A stretch of DNA of 64,000 bases from CAVVEQ01 sp963806635 (GTDB lineage: Bacteria > Chloroflexota > Anaerolineae > Anaerolineales > Anaerolineaceae): positions 1,178,001 to 1,242,000 of the forward strand of contig CAWDZA010000015.1 of assembly GCA_963806635.1 (NCBI GenBank). Direction: 5' to 3'. Numbering within the stretch: position 1 is the stretch's first letter; every line of letters begins with the position of its first letter. The translations under genes were made by a program, and so were the position numbers. Shown here piece by piece: positions 1 through 7,908 of this stretch. The notes under the pieces are model-generated. The model was not told where the DNA came from, searched no databases, and saw nothing but the letters and a program-made list of their open reading frames with translations.

Positions 1-665
1 ACACCTTTATCGGGATTCCCGAATATTTGCTGAATGCCCAGGTTTCGCAGCACGATGTAGTACATGCCGTCCACTTCCAACATTTTGTACCCAAGTTCTA
101 CATTCCGCAGAGATTGCAGATCCTGAAAGGCCTGCTGCCAATCCTGATTGCTGATGCTCTGCTGCGCGTGGGTATAAAGCTCTTCCCCTCCACGCGTATC
201 CGGCGTGGCAGTGATCATCGGGGTGGGCGCTGCGGTTGGCTGGCGGGCTTCAATCGCCTTCATCTGGGCTTCGGTTAGTTTTTCCATCACCCCCGGAAAG
301 CTGGGATCCAGTTGAACCACATAGGTGAATTGCACAGTTGCCAGGTCGTATTTTTTCTGGTCCATCATCTGCAATCCATATTGGTAATGCTCCGCGGCCT
401 TGGTTAGCCGCACCTGGGATTCGGCGGCTTTACGGTCGTTTATACCGGATGTATAGGCCAACCCGGCAGAAAGGGCAACTGCCACGATCACGATCAGAAT
501 ACCCAGCAGGATCCAGCGTCCAATCTTTTGCTTTCGCCTGGGGGTTTCCTCTGGGGCAGCAGCTTGCTCTGAGACCGGCTCGATCTGGGGTGCCTCTCCG
601 GGGAATTGTGGTGGGATTTCCTGCGCTGGAATGGGTTGCGTTTCCGCAGTCTTTTTCTTGGGCAT
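1..665 (-). CDS. Membrane-anchored TPR-like protein (C-terminus beyond window)
   Basis: The reading frame starts at an ATG read from 665 downwards and is still open at base 1, so about 220 N-terminal residues are visible. It begins MPKKKTAETQPIPAQ, a Pro/Gln/Glu-rich stretch of about 45 residues. One hydrophobic segment follows (about residues 48-70, starting IGRWILLGILIVIV). The outer part is helical and resembles one or two tetratricopeptide units, with a pattern such as YGLQMMDQKKYDLATVQF, then a Pro/Thr-rich linker and a second helical unit. The topology suggests a cytoplasmic tail, one membrane anchor and an external scaffold. It lies 67 bp downstream of murJ on the same strand and may be cotranscribed. 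No enzymatic motif is seen and the function is unknown. Confidence 0.7.
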   Translation of the reverse strand, partial: MPKKKTAETQPIPAQEIPPQFPGEAPQIEPVSEQAAAPEETPRRKQKIGRWILLGILIVIVAVALSAGLAYTSGINDRKAAESQVRLTKAAEHYQYGLQMMDQKKYDLATVQFTYVVQLDPSFPGVMEKLTEAQMKAIEARQPTAAPTPMITATPDTRGGEELYTHAQQSISNQDWQQAFQDLQSLRNVELGYKMLEVDGMYYIVLRNLGIQQIFGNPDKG

Positions 666-732
666 CGGGCTATTATACCGTAACTGAATTTTGAGAATTT
701 GGTAGAAAAGAGGCTCTCACGAACAATTAATC

Positions 733-2313
733 TCATAATCGCAGGAGCTGACGGCATTCCTTCCAGATGAAAGGCAGGGAGGCGAATAAACCGAGGATCA
801 TCGCAATCATTGAAGCCGCTAGGCTGCCCATCGGGATTAAAAGTGAGCGGATGGTGAAAACTGTAACAAGGGCAGCGAGGGTACCCGCCAAAATACTGCG
901 TCCGATGGTGCTCATACCGGTGGCATCGATATGAAGGATCCGCTTCCATCGCGAGGCAGGCGAAGTTTGGTCAGGCGATTGGAAAAATAGCTGCCAGCTT
1001 AGGATCATCAACAGCAGGCAGGCTTCGATCGTGAAGGATAAGGAATCTCCCAGCGAAATACCCATCACACCCACCTTGCGGGAGAAAAGGGTGCCAAAAA
1101 GGATATAGAGAATGCCATTGATCCCGGCGAAGATCATTGGGGTGATGGCGTTTTGCCGCGCGTAGAAAGATCTGCTGGCGATTTCCATCAAACAATGACC
1201 CAGCAGCCCCACCAGGAACCCGCGCGTCACCCACATCAACAGCGTCGTTTGTGCCTGATTGAAATCGAATACAACCTGCACCAGGGGTTCCAGCCCAATG
1301 GAAAGGATAACCGCGATCGGAATCGAGAATGCGATCAGCACCCGGGCAGCTTTCTCGACCAATGCCTTGAACTGAGCTCGGTGCTCAAGCGAGACCATTT
1401 CGGAAATGGTGGGCAGCAGCGCGGTGGCGATTGCTGTTCCCAACAATGTTTCAGGCACTTGCTGGATCATCCAGCCATAGGTGAGGGCTGAAACAGATCC
1501 CGTAGTAAAGTGCGAGGCAAGGTTATCGCGGGCGATGAAGGTGAGCTGAAGGAAGAAAACGGTCACCAGGCGGGGACCCATAAGCCGCAGGATCTGCACT
1601 ACACGCAGGTCTCGGAACCCGAAGCCGGGCGTCCAGTGGAACTTATAAAGGATCAAACCAGGAATTTGGATGGCCAGATGGAGCACCGCGCCGAGGATCA
1701 CCCCGTAGACCAACCCATAGATCCCAAACCCCATAGCTGGCAGGGTGACCGATCCAAAAGTATAGGGAGTGGAAGGCGCCAGGACGAGCGCTCCAAAGAT
1801 CTGCCCTATGTTATAAAAAATGGGTGCCAGGGCTGGGAAAAGGAAATGCTGGTTGGCTTGCAGCCCGGCGATCACCATCCCGCTGATCGAGAAAATGATC
1901 GTGGCAAACAGGTCCAGGCGCATGATGCGCACAACCTCGGCTTGCATTGCCGGCGAAAACCCCGGGGAAATGACGTTTCCTACCAGCGGAACAGCGAAAA
2001 TGGCGATGATCACCGCGAGCGAGGCCGTGACCACAAACACCAGGTTGGCTATTCGGCTGAAAACCAGCCAGAGCGCATCCCGGTTCTCCCTGGCCAGCAC
2101 TCCGGCGAGCACGGGGATGAGCGCCAAGGCCAGCGCCCCGCTGGAGAATAACGCGAAAAGCATATCCGGCAGGTTGTTGGCCACATTAAAAGCATCCAGG
2201 GGAGCAGTCAGACCAAACTGACGCGCGATGATCACCTGGCGCAGGATGCCAAACACCTTATCCAGGGCGAAAAAGAAGGAGAGCAGCAGTGCTGCGCGGG
2301 TGAGCCTGGTCAT
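733..2313 (-). CDS. murJ: Lipid II flippase MurJ (MviN family)
   Basis: This 526-residue polytopic membrane protein has the usual MurJ length. It opens with MTRLTRAALLLSFFFALDKV followed by GILRQVIIARQFG, the typical N-terminal MviN/MurJ pattern, and then about 14 hydrophobic helices. The Arg/Asn/Asp-containing first helix and the region ALIPVLAG match the family. MurJ exports lipid-linked peptidoglycan precursor across the membrane. The ATG at 2313 is the natural start. It is divergent from the Zur-like regulator, with 145 bp between the two start codons. The neighbouring membrane-anchored TPR-like gene may share its transcript. Confidence 0.9.
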   Translation of the reverse strand: MTRLTRAALLLSFFFALDKVFGILRQVIIARQFGLTAPLDAFNVANNLPDMLFALFSSGALALALIPVLAGVLARENRDALWLVFSRIANLVFVVTASLAVIIAIFAVPLVGNVISPGFSPAMQAEVVRIMRLDLFATIIFSISGMVIAGLQANQHFLFPALAPIFYNIGQIFGALVLAPSTPYTFGSVTLPAMGFGIYGLVYGVILGAVLHLAIQIPGLILYKFHWTPGFGFRDLRVVQILRLMGPRLVTVFFLQLTFIARDNLASHFTTGSVSALTYGWMIQQVPETLLGTAIATALLPTISEMVSLEHRAQFKALVEKAARVLIAFSIPIAVILSIGLEPLVQVVFDFNQAQTTLLMWVTRGFLVGLLGHCLMEIASRSFYARQNAITPMIFAGINGILYILFGTLFSRKVGVMGISLGDSLSFTIEACLLLMILSWQLFFQSPDQTSPASRWKRILHIDATGMSTIGRSILAGTLAALVTVFTIRSLLIPMGSLAASMIAMILGLFASLPFIWKECRQLLRL

Positions 2314-2419
2314 GGTTCTTTATGGATGTGTCTTAGCAGTAAAAGTTAGCTTGTTCAAATTTCGAATGAATACATGAGATTGTATTATAGAATCCCGCTT
2401 TCTTTTCATTATTTGAGTA

Positions 2420-2445
2420 TATAATGATAATGATTTTCATTATCA
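2420..2445 (+). promoter_or_regulatory. Fur/Zur-type operator overlapping the -10 of the metal-uptake operon
   Basis: Bases 2426-2444 read GATAATGATTTTCATTATC, an inverted repeat with perfect 8-bp arms and a 3-bp centre. It matches 17 of 19 positions of the classical Fur box GATAATGATAATCATTATC. Extended by one base on each side (2425-2445) it contains two overlapping 7-1-7 half-site pairs. A TATAAT at 2420-2425 abuts it, so a bound repressor would block the promoter. The regulator's ATG follows at 2459, implying autoregulation of the whole operon. Confidence 0.85.
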
Positions 2446-2458
2446 ATAATTGTTACCC

Positions 2459-2908
2459 ATGAAAGATACTTCCAGTTCCTGGACCCAGAAAATAAACACC
2501 AACGGCTACCGGCTTACCGGTGCCCGTCGGATGGTCATTGATATCATCTCCAACAGTCCGCGCGCGCTCACCCCTGCGGAAATCTTCATTGAAGCCCGCA
2601 GCCGCGGCGCCAAGCTTGGTTTGGTTACGGTTTACCGAACCCTTGAAAAACTGGAGGAGATGACCCTGGTCGAACGCGTCCACCACGAGGATGGCTGTCA
2701 TGCGTATATCGCACATGTGGAAGGTCACCAGCACCTCCTTCTCTGCCGGGTTTGCCACCGCGTGGAATACTTCGGCGGGGATGATCTGGTTTCCCTGGCA
2801 GAAACCATCAGCCGCCGCAGTGGTTATGAAGTGCAGGAACATTGGCTGCAATTGGTGGGCATCTGTCCGGATTGCCGCGTCCTGGTAAATAAGGAAGCGC
2901 TTCCATGA
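2459..2908 (+). CDS. Fur-family metal-dependent repressor, probably Zur
   Basis: This 149-residue protein has a winged-helix DNA-binding half (about residues 10-80, including LGLVTVYRTLEKLEEM) and a metal-binding dimerisation half. It shows HHEDGCHAYIAHVEGHQHHL-like histidine clustering and two CxxC pairs (CRVC and CPDC), the structural zinc site of the family. ATG 2459 is chosen over an upstream TTG at 2450. The stop overlaps the start of the metal-binding lipoprotein gene (ATGA, 2905-2908). The linked ZnuABC-type transporter points to zinc sensing. Iron or manganese sensing cannot be excluded from sequence. Confidence 0.85.
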   Translation: MKDTSSSWTQKINTNGYRLTGARRMVIDIISNSPRALTPAEIFIEARSRGAKLGLVTVYRTLEKLEEMTLVERVHHEDGCHAYIAHVEGHQHLLLCRVCHRVEYFGGDDLVSLAETISRRSGYEVQEHWLQLVGICPDCRVLVNKEALP

Positions 2909-3837
2909 GGAGCACGTTTTACCTCTTCGCAACCGCGCTGCTTCTCCTCGCTTCCGCCTGCACTCCCAAATCCCAGCAGTCTGCCGTACAGCCAGGTCTT
3001 AAGGGAATCGCCACCGAATCCTTCCTGGGAGATATCGCCGCGAATGTGGCCGGGGATCGAGTCCACTTCTCCAGCCTGATTCCGCCTGGAGTGGACCCCC
3101 ACGCCTTCGAGCCGGTACCCTCGGATATCATCCGGGTTTCACAAAGCCAGATACTGATCGAAAATGGCGCTGGGTTGGAAACCTGGTTACTCCCCATCCT
3201 TGAAAACGCCAGCGGGGATCGAACGATTGTGCAAGCTTCCCAGGGACTGACGGGTAGAAAACCTTCCCCCGGTGAGGCTGGTTTGAGTGATCCAACGGCT
3301 GGGATCGACCCGCACTTCTGGCTTGATCCTCTTTTGGTGGTCACGTATGTAGAAAACATCCGTGCCGGTCTCACCCAAATGGATCCGGCTGGCGAGGATG
3401 GTTATAAAGCGCGGGCTGCAGCTTATACTACCCAACTGAAGGAACTGGACCAATGGATTCAATCCAGGGTAGCGGAGATTCCTCCGGAAAAGCGTCTGCT
3501 GGTCTCCAACCATGAAACACTTGGTTACTTCGCCGACCGTTATGGTTTCACCGTGATCGGCACGATCATTCCAGGTACTTCCACCAGCGTCGCGCCGGGT
3601 GCCAGGGATCTTGCCTCCCTTGAAGAAAGAATCCGGGCAACCGGCGCACGAGCGATATTTATAGAATCTGGCAGTAACCTCGATCTCGCCATGCAGATCG
3701 GCCGGGATACTGATGTGAGGGTCGTATCTGACCTTTACACCCATGCGCTTTCCAATGAAAATGGTCCTGCGCCAACCTATATTGAAATGATGAAACATAA
3801 CGTCAACCTGATCGTGGATGCGTTGAAAGGAAAGTGA
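2905..3837 (+). CDS. znuA: ZnuA/TroA-type metal-binding lipoprotein
   Basis: This 310-residue protein has a lipoprotein signal peptide with lipobox LASAC at about residues 15-19, so it is exported and acylated. It belongs to the cluster A-I solute-binding proteins. Expected metal ligands are visible: His in DPHAFEP, His in DPHFWLDP, His in SNHETLGYFADRYG, and an acidic residue near SDLYTHALS. The third ligand is His where manganese-type PsaA proteins have Glu, which favours zinc. The His-rich loop of enterobacterial ZnuA is missing. The start codon overlaps the regulator's stop, consistent with translational coupling. It should deliver metal to the downstream ATPase-permease pair. Confidence 0.87.
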   Translation: MRSTFYLFATALLLLASACTPKSQQSAVQPGLKGIATESFLGDIAANVAGDRVHFSSLIPPGVDPHAFEPVPSDIIRVSQSQILIENGAGLETWLLPILENASGDRTIVQASQGLTGRKPSPGEAGLSDPTAGIDPHFWLDPLLVVTYVENIRAGLTQMDPAGEDGYKARAAAYTTQLKELDQWIQSRVAEIPPEKRLLVSNHETLGYFADRYGFTVIGTIIPGTSTSVAPGARDLASLEERIRATGARAIFIESGSNLDLAMQIGRDTDVRVVSDLYTHALSNENGPAPTYIEMMKHNVNLIVDALKGK

Positions 3838-4641
3838 ATGAAAGTACAAGGTTCATCCAGCCAGGAAGAATCCGCCAGGCTGATTTTTGAAAACGTGACA
3901 GCCGGGTATGGGCAGGTGCCTGCCTTAAAGAATATCACCCTGGAGGTCGACCAGGGGCTGCATGTTGCAGTGGTGGGACCCAACGGCGCCGGCAAAACCA
4001 CCCTTTTTAAAACACTGGTCAACCTGCTTCCGCTTTGGTCCGGGCGCATCCTCATCCATGGCAAGCCCTTCGGCCAGCATCAGGATTGCATTGCTTATAT
4101 CCCCCAACGGGGTGAAGTGGATTGGCGCTTCCCGGTCACGGTGGAGGATGTGGTCATGATGGGTCGCTATGCGAAGACCGGCATGTTCCGCCGCCCGCGA
4201 ACAGTTGACCATGAGGCTGCAATTGAGAGTATGCACCGCCTGGGCATCCTGGATAAACGCAGCGCCAGGATAAACGAGCTCTCCGGTGGTCAACAACAGC
4301 GCGCGTTTTTGGCACGCGCCCTCGCCCAGGAACCGCACATTCTGCTAATGGACGAACCCTTCACGGGTATCGACTTCAATACCCAGGAAGCCACCCTGCA
4401 AACCATCGATTCTCTGCGCGATGAACGAGTCACTGTATTGGTGGCCACACACGACCTAAATTTGGCTGCAGAGCATTTCGACCGGGTCATCCTTCTCAAC
4501 CACGAATTGATCGCCTTTGACTCCCCCCAAAAAAGTCTGACAGGCGAGAATATTCGCCGCGCCTTCGGCGGTCACGTCCTGATCCTGGATGGTCTGGCCG
4601 TCGTGGATCACTGCTGCCCGCCCGGCGAGGAGCAGGAATGA
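3838..4641 (+). CDS. znuC: Zinc/manganese ABC transporter ATPase (ZnuC-like)
   Basis: This 267-residue ABC ATPase has Walker A GPNGAGKTT, signature LSGGQQQR, Walker B ILLMDEPF, D-loop GID and switch His in VATHDLN. PQRGEVDWRFPVTVEDVV is typical of the ZnuC/MntB/TroB subfamily. The gene starts directly after the stop of the binding protein and its end overlaps the permease by 4 bp, indicating tight coupling. It powers uptake of Zn2+ (or Mn2+) through the adjacent permease. Residues 1-15 form a short Ser-rich extension before the ATPase core. Confidence 0.92.
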   Translation: MKVQGSSSQEESARLIFENVTAGYGQVPALKNITLEVDQGLHVAVVGPNGAGKTTLFKTLVNLLPLWSGRILIHGKPFGQHQDCIAYIPQRGEVDWRFPVTVEDVVMMGRYAKTGMFRRPRTVDHEAAIESMHRLGILDKRSARINELSGGQQQRAFLARALAQEPHILLMDEPFTGIDFNTQEATLQTIDSLRDERVTVLVATHDLNLAAEHFDRVILLNHELIAFDSPQKSLTGENIRRAFGGHVLILDGLAVVDHCCPPGEEQE

Positions 4642-5477
4642 TGCACTTTCTTACCGACCCGCTTTCGTACGAGTTCATCGTGCGCGGAGTGCTGGCAGCC
4701 GTTATCGTGGGCATCACTTGCGGCGTGATCGGCTGTTACGTAGTCCTCAAATCTCTGGCGTTCATGGGTGATGCTCTCGCGCATGCCATTCTCCCAGGGG
4801 TTGCCATCGCCTACCTGCTGAGCGTCAATTTGCTGCTGGGGGCATTGGTAGCTGCCCTCCTGGTCGCGTTAGGGATTGGTTTCGTCTCCCGTCGTGGAGA
4901 CCTGCGCGAAGATACCGCGATCGGCATCCTCTTCGCCGGGTCCCTGGCGCTGGGGGTGGCATTGATCAGCAGCATCCGCACCTACGCGGTGGATCTCAGC
5001 CACATCCTGTTCGGTAACATCCTGGGGGTGAGCGTGGGAAGCCTGGTATTGGTCGCCGTTCTCTCCACGCTGGTGCTCTGCTCCATCTTTATCCTTTACC
5101 GGCCATTGCTGCTGATATCCTTCGATCCCATTCTGGCGCGAACACTCTTCCTGCCCGTAGAGGCTTTGCGTTACCTGCTGCTCATTCTGCTGGCGGTAAC
5201 CATTGTGGTTTCCCTGCAGACGGTCGGGATCGGGCTGGTGACCGCGCTGCTGGTAACCCCGGCAGCAACCGCCTATCTGCTCACCCGCCGTCTGCCCGCC
5301 ATGATGGGCGTTTCGGCAGCCATCGGAGCAATCTCCGGAATATTGGGGGTTTATATCAGTTTTTATTGGGATATCTCCTCCGGGGCAGCCATCGTCCTTA
5401 CGGCAACGCTGATCTTTTTTCTCGTCTTTCTGCTGGGACCCCGCAAGGGGATCATCTGGCAGCGAAGGAGGAAATAA
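4638..5477 (+). CDS. znuB: Zinc/manganese ABC transporter permease (ZnuB-like)
   Basis: This 279-residue protein has about eight hydrophobic helices and the ABC-3 family pattern, including GCYVVLKSLAFMGDALAHAI and a cytoplasmic coupling segment. ALLVTPAATAYLLTRRL near the C-terminus is also typical. Its ATG overlaps the ATPase stop codon, and its own TAA overlaps the next ATG by one base. It forms the membrane channel of the uptake system. Metal specificity is inferred from the binding protein and regulator. Confidence 0.92.
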   Translation: MMHFLTDPLSYEFIVRGVLAAVIVGITCGVIGCYVVLKSLAFMGDALAHAILPGVAIAYLLSVNLLLGALVAALLVALGIGFVSRRGDLREDTAIGILFAGSLALGVALISSIRTYAVDLSHILFGNILGVSVGSLVLVAVLSTLVLCSIFILYRPLLLISFDPILARTLFLPVEALRYLLLILLAVTIVVSLQTVGIGLVTALLVTPAATAYLLTRRLPAMMGVSAAIGAISGILGVYISFYWDISSGAAIVLTATLIFFLVFLLGPRKGIIWQRRRK

Positions 5478-6163
5478 TGCCCGCCATAGCCAAAAACCCC
5501 GGACTGCTCTATGTGGTAGCCACCCCCATCGGAAATTATGGGGATATCACTTTGCGCGCAATCGAGGTTCTTCGCAGCGTGAAGGCAGTGGTCTGCGAGG
5601 AGTATAAAGAGGGCTCGATCCTGATGAAAAAGCTGGGGATTGACCCAGTGGAGCTGATTGTTTTAAATGAACATAATGAGATGGAACGTTCCGGAGAATT
5701 GATCACCCGTTTGTGGCAGGGGCAATCGCTGGCATTGATCTCGGATTGCGGCACGCCCACGTTTTCCGACCCAGGCAGCAGCCTGATCTCCCAGGCAGTG
5801 CAGGCGGGAATCCGCGTTACCCCCGTCCCTGGTCCCTCTTCCCTCATGGCTGCCCTGTCCATCCTGGATACCCCACCCCAGCGCTTTTTCTTTGCTGGGT
5901 TTCTCCCACGAGAAACCCAGCAGAGAGTCCTCGAACTCACCAAATTAAGAGATACAAAGATTACCCTGATCCTGATGGACACCCCCTACCGAATGACGGG
6001 ATTGTTGACCGATGTTGAGAAGATTTTCGGACCCCGGCAAAACTGCACCCTGGCGACGGATCTTACTTTACCCGGCGAGAGAATCTACCGCGGTAGCGTT
6101 AAAGAGATACTTGCAGTTGCTGCCGGTCGCAAAGCCGAGTTCATCCTGATCATTCACCGTTGA
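5477..6163 (+). CDS. rsmI: RsmI-like 16S rRNA 2'-O-methyltransferase lacking the C-terminal domain
   Basis: This 228-residue protein of the tetrapyrrole methylase fold begins LLYVVATPIGNYGDITLRA, the RsmI signature. It also shows ALISDCGTPTFSDPG and VTPVPGPSSLMAAL for S-adenosylmethionine binding. RsmI methylates the ribose of C1402 in 16S rRNA. Typical family members run to about 270-290 residues; this one stops just after the catalytic domain (KAEFILIIHR) and lacks the usual C-terminal extension. ATG 5477 is preferred because it has an upstream GGAGG and overlaps the permease TAA. An open extension back to 5366 lies inside the permease gene. It is translationally tied to the metal-uptake operon. 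Confidence 0.85.
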   Translation: MPAIAKNPGLLYVVATPIGNYGDITLRAIEVLRSVKAVVCEEYKEGSILMKKLGIDPVELIVLNEHNEMERSGELITRLWQGQSLALISDCGTPTFSDPGSSLISQAVQAGIRVTPVPGPSSLMAALSILDTPPQRFFFAGFLPRETQQRVLELTKLRDTKITLILMDTPYRMTGLLTDVEKIFGPRQNCTLATDLTLPGERIYRGSVKEILAVAAGRKAEFILIIHR

Positions 6164-6244
6164 TGATAGGCGATCTGTCTTCTGCAACTATTTGTTCTTT
6201 CCTCCGTAATTAGAATATCAATCGAAGAAAATTTGGAGGAAGTA

Positions 6245-7030
6245 ATGAAAAAATCCCTGTTGTTATCTTGTTTAATTATCGCAACACTTGTGTTATCAGC
6301 GTGCAGCATCCTGCCCCGCGTGGAGCCAGGTGCACAGGTCACTGAAACCCGCGAAGTGAGCGGTTTCGATGCTTTGCGTTTTGCCGCTGCGGGGGATATG
6401 ACCATAACCCAGGGACAAAGTGAATCCCTGGTCATCGAAGCCGGTAGGAATATCATGCCCCACATTCTCACTGAGGTTAAGGATGGGGTGCTGGTTATCA
6501 GCGTGGATGAGGCGCGCTGGAATGTGGGCATACCAGAGCCTGTGAGATACACACTGACTGTAAAAGACCTTGATGAGATCGTGCTTGCCGGGGCAGGTAA
6601 CGTCAAAATCGACAACTTGAAAAGCACGGCCATGAAAATCGATGTCAGTGGAGCCGGGAACTTCGATATTGGCAGCCTTGAGGCCGATTCGTTGACCTTG
6701 AGTTTGAGTGGAGCCGGCAACATCGATGTGGCTGATCTTCAAGCTGCCACCCTGGATGCCACCCTGAGCGGAGCTGGGAATTTCAGCCTAGCCGGCAAGG
6801 TTCCCGATCAAACCGCACTGCTAACCGGGCTGGGAAGCTATCAGACCGGTGATCTGAACTCCGAACGGGTGAAGGTCGAAGTAACCGGTGCAGGCGGAGC
6901 GACCGTTTGGGCGACCGAGCTGCTGAACGTGATCATTTCCGGGGCTGGGTCTGTGGAATATTACGGAAATCCCAAAGTGATTGAAAATGTAAATGGGTTG
7001 GGTTCAGTCCGCGGCTTGGGGACCAAATAA
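6245..7030 (+). CDS. GIN-domain (DUF2807) lipoprotein
   Basis: This 261-residue exported lipoprotein has signal sequence KKSLLLSCLIIATLVLSACS, with lipobox LSAC. The mature part is a DUF2807/GIN ('head GIN') domain, a beta-solenoid with repeated SGAGN motifs (for example VSGAGNFDIGSLEADS and LSGAGNIDVADLQ), one turn per 20-25 residues. Family members are usually annotated as putative auto-transporter adhesins, but biochemical roles are unclear. The ATG at 6245 follows GGAGGAAG and is preferred over an upstream TTG. It stands alone, followed by a strong terminator. Confidence 0.85.
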   Translation: MKKSLLLSCLIIATLVLSACSILPRVEPGAQVTETREVSGFDALRFAAAGDMTITQGQSESLVIEAGRNIMPHILTEVKDGVLVISVDEARWNVGIPEPVRYTLTVKDLDEIVLAGAGNVKIDNLKSTAMKIDVSGAGNFDIGSLEADSLTLSLSGAGNIDVADLQAATLDATLSGAGNFSLAGKVPDQTALLTGLGSYQTGDLNSERVKVEVTGAGGATVWATELLNVIISGAGSVEYYGNPKVIENVNGLGSVRGLGTK

Positions 7031-7044
7031 TATCGATCTTGATT

Positions 7045-7080
7045 CACACAGGACCGTTTCGGGCGGTCCTGTGTGTTTTA
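7045..7080 (+). terminator. Rho-independent terminator after the DUF2807 gene
   Basis: A perfect 12-bp inverted repeat (CACACAGGACCG at 7045-7056 and its complement at 7064-7075) with a 7-nt loop, followed by TTTT. Confidence 0.85.
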
Positions 7081-7146
7081 ATTGTTAAAACTCTTATCTT
7101 CTTATAATCCCAATTTTTCACGGGGACATTAAAATATATTTGTAGG

Positions 7147-7908
7147 GTGTCATCCAACCCAGGGGATCTCCTGCAAGCGAAAATCCAAATGCAACCGTTG
7201 ATCCAGATGCGCCAGGTCGTAAAAATATATCAAACGACCGCCGGCGATTTTACCGCGCTTAAGAATATTTCTCTTGAGATCTTTCGAGGGGAATTTCTTG
7301 GCGTTCTGGGGAAATCCGGAGCTGGAAAAACCACCCTGCTGAATATGATCACCGGAGTGGACCGTATCACCTCTGGAGAGGTGATCATCGGCGATCCTGG
7401 GGATCAGGTTTCCGTGCAAACATTGGATGAAGATAAATTGGCCCTTTGGCGCGGAAGAAATCTGGGTGTGATTTTCCAATCATTTCAGCTCCTGCCCATG
7501 TTGACCCTGGTGGATAACATTATGCTGCCGCTCGATCTATGCGGATTATTTAAACCTGCCGAAAGCCGGGAACGCGCTTTGCATCTTCTCAAACTTGTGG
7601 AACTTGAAGATCACGCCCGCAAGTATCCCGGACAAATTTCGGGCGGCCAACAGCAGCGGGTAGCCATCGCACGGGCACTGGCAACCGACCCTCCCATTCT
7701 GGTGGCCGATGAGCCTACCGGCAGCCTGGATTCTGTAACAGCGGATCACATTTTCGAAATTTTCGAGCGACTGGTCGGAGACGGGAAGACCATCTTGATG
7801 GTGTCACATGATACTATTCTCAGCCCGCGTTTCTCCCGTCATCTGATCATCCAGGATGGCGAGATCGTCTCCAACGGTTCAACATCCGGCAAGCAGGCAC
7901 CAGTATGA
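7147..7908 (+). CDS. MacB/LolD-type ABC transporter ATPase
   Basis: This 253-residue ATPase has Walker A GKSGAGKTT, signature ISGGQQQR, Walker B ILVADEPTGSLD and switch His in MVSHDT. It is the type that partners FtsX-like permeases for lipoprotein or peptide export rather than import. The start is uncertain: GTG 7147 gives the longest form, and ATG at 7189 or 7207 would also keep the whole fold. It overlaps the next gene by 4 bp. Together with the next two genes it forms a three-gene transporter operon with two ATPases and one permease. Confidence 0.87.
   Translation: MSSNPGDLLQAKIQMQPLIQMRQVVKIYQTTAGDFTALKNISLEIFRGEFLGVLGKSGAGKTTLLNMITGVDRITSGEVIIGDPGDQVSVQTLDEDKLALWRGRNLGVIFQSFQLLPMLTLVDNIMLPLDLCGLFKPAESRERALHLLKLVELEDHARKYPGQISGGQQQRVAIARALATDPPILVADEPTGSLDSVTADHIFEIFERLVGDGKTILMVSHDTILSPRFSRHLIIQDGEIVSNGSTSGKQAPV

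Noticed and set aside
5366..5476. Upstream extension of the RsmI-like gene
   Set aside because: The added sequence is the permease gene in another frame, and the conserved RsmI N-terminus begins right after ATG 5477.
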